A stretch of 43,500 nt of DNA from Clostridium sp. CAG:768 (GTDB taxonomy: Bacteria > Cyanobacteriota > Vampirovibrionia > Gastranaerophilales > Gastranaerophilaceae), in contig FR899629.1 in the NCBI GenBank assembly GCA_000437435.1, forward strand, positions 1 to 43,500, given 5' to 3'. This document shows positions 43,489 through 43,500 of this stretch, in pieces. The position numbers and the translations under genes are program-made. Below the pieces are notes generated by a model. That model saw only the letters and a program-made list of their open reading frames with translations. It did no database searches and was not told the origin of the DNA. The number at the start of each line of letters is the position of its first letter. Within the stretch, counting starts at the first letter, position 1.

Positions 43489-43500
43489 TAATTTAATAAT

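Overview
The window is AT-rich, densely coding bacterial chromosome, most consistent with an uncultured gut Gastranaerophilales (Vampirovibrionia/Melainabacteria) genome. That placement is an inference from the low GC, the many prepilin-like genes with the G-FTLAEVLITLGIIG signature and the diaminopimelate-type MurE; there is no rRNA or marker tree to prove it.

Layout. 1-4720: a GT39-like membrane glycosyltransferase cut by the window edge, and a SWIM-SNF2 helicase. 4817-9007: a hypothetical gene, a frame-disrupted prepilin, HU, a processive GT2 glycosyltransferase and apt. 9070-13596 (minus): an RNA-turnover-like cluster read rny, ymdB-like, PHP phosphoesterase, a pilin-like membrane protein and a LOG-family enzyme. 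13782-21082: CheR-like methyltransferase, pepA, a cell-wall amidase, ftsI-like PBP and murE. 21114-28128: prepilins interleaved with nagA-like, ilvD, an Fe-S oxidoreductase and proC. 28227-29346: rpmH, rnpA and a hypothetical gene. 29622-32222: a large exported repeat (haemagglutinin-like) protein. 32329-41910: an integrative element in initiator tRNA-fMet. 41971-43488: an EamA transporter and a membrane protein.

Main discovery candidate. Three separate prepilin genes (5467-6347 minus, 21114-21973 minus, 25529-26220 plus) each carry a run of exactly ten G/C pairs in the leader-coding part, between a good ribosome binding site plus ATG and the prepilin cleavage motif. In all three the ten-base run puts the pilin body out of frame and causes an early stop; eleven (or eight) bases would restore it. 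The tract lies before the cleavage site, so length changes would switch the pilin on or off without altering the mature protein. This looks like a homopolymer-controlled (phase-variable or slippage-controlled) pilin repertoire. A fourth prepilin (22964-23677) is interrupted by an in-frame TAA.

The integrative element is bounded by 45-bp direct repeats of the tRNA 3' end (32361-32405 and 41866-41910). It has a repressor/operator switch, an excisionase-like protein, an HUH Rep-like protein, a serine recombinase abutting a tyrosine integrase, and a cargo end with a Panacea (DUF4065)/TM-GAF gene pair, a frameshifted TIR-domain gene and a divergent membrane protein: a plausible toxin-antitoxin or anti-phage island.

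A third theme is leaderless transcription. At least six genes have a -10 hexamer spaced so that +1 falls on the A of the ATG, with no Shine-Dalgarno, while other genes carry clear AGGAG sites.
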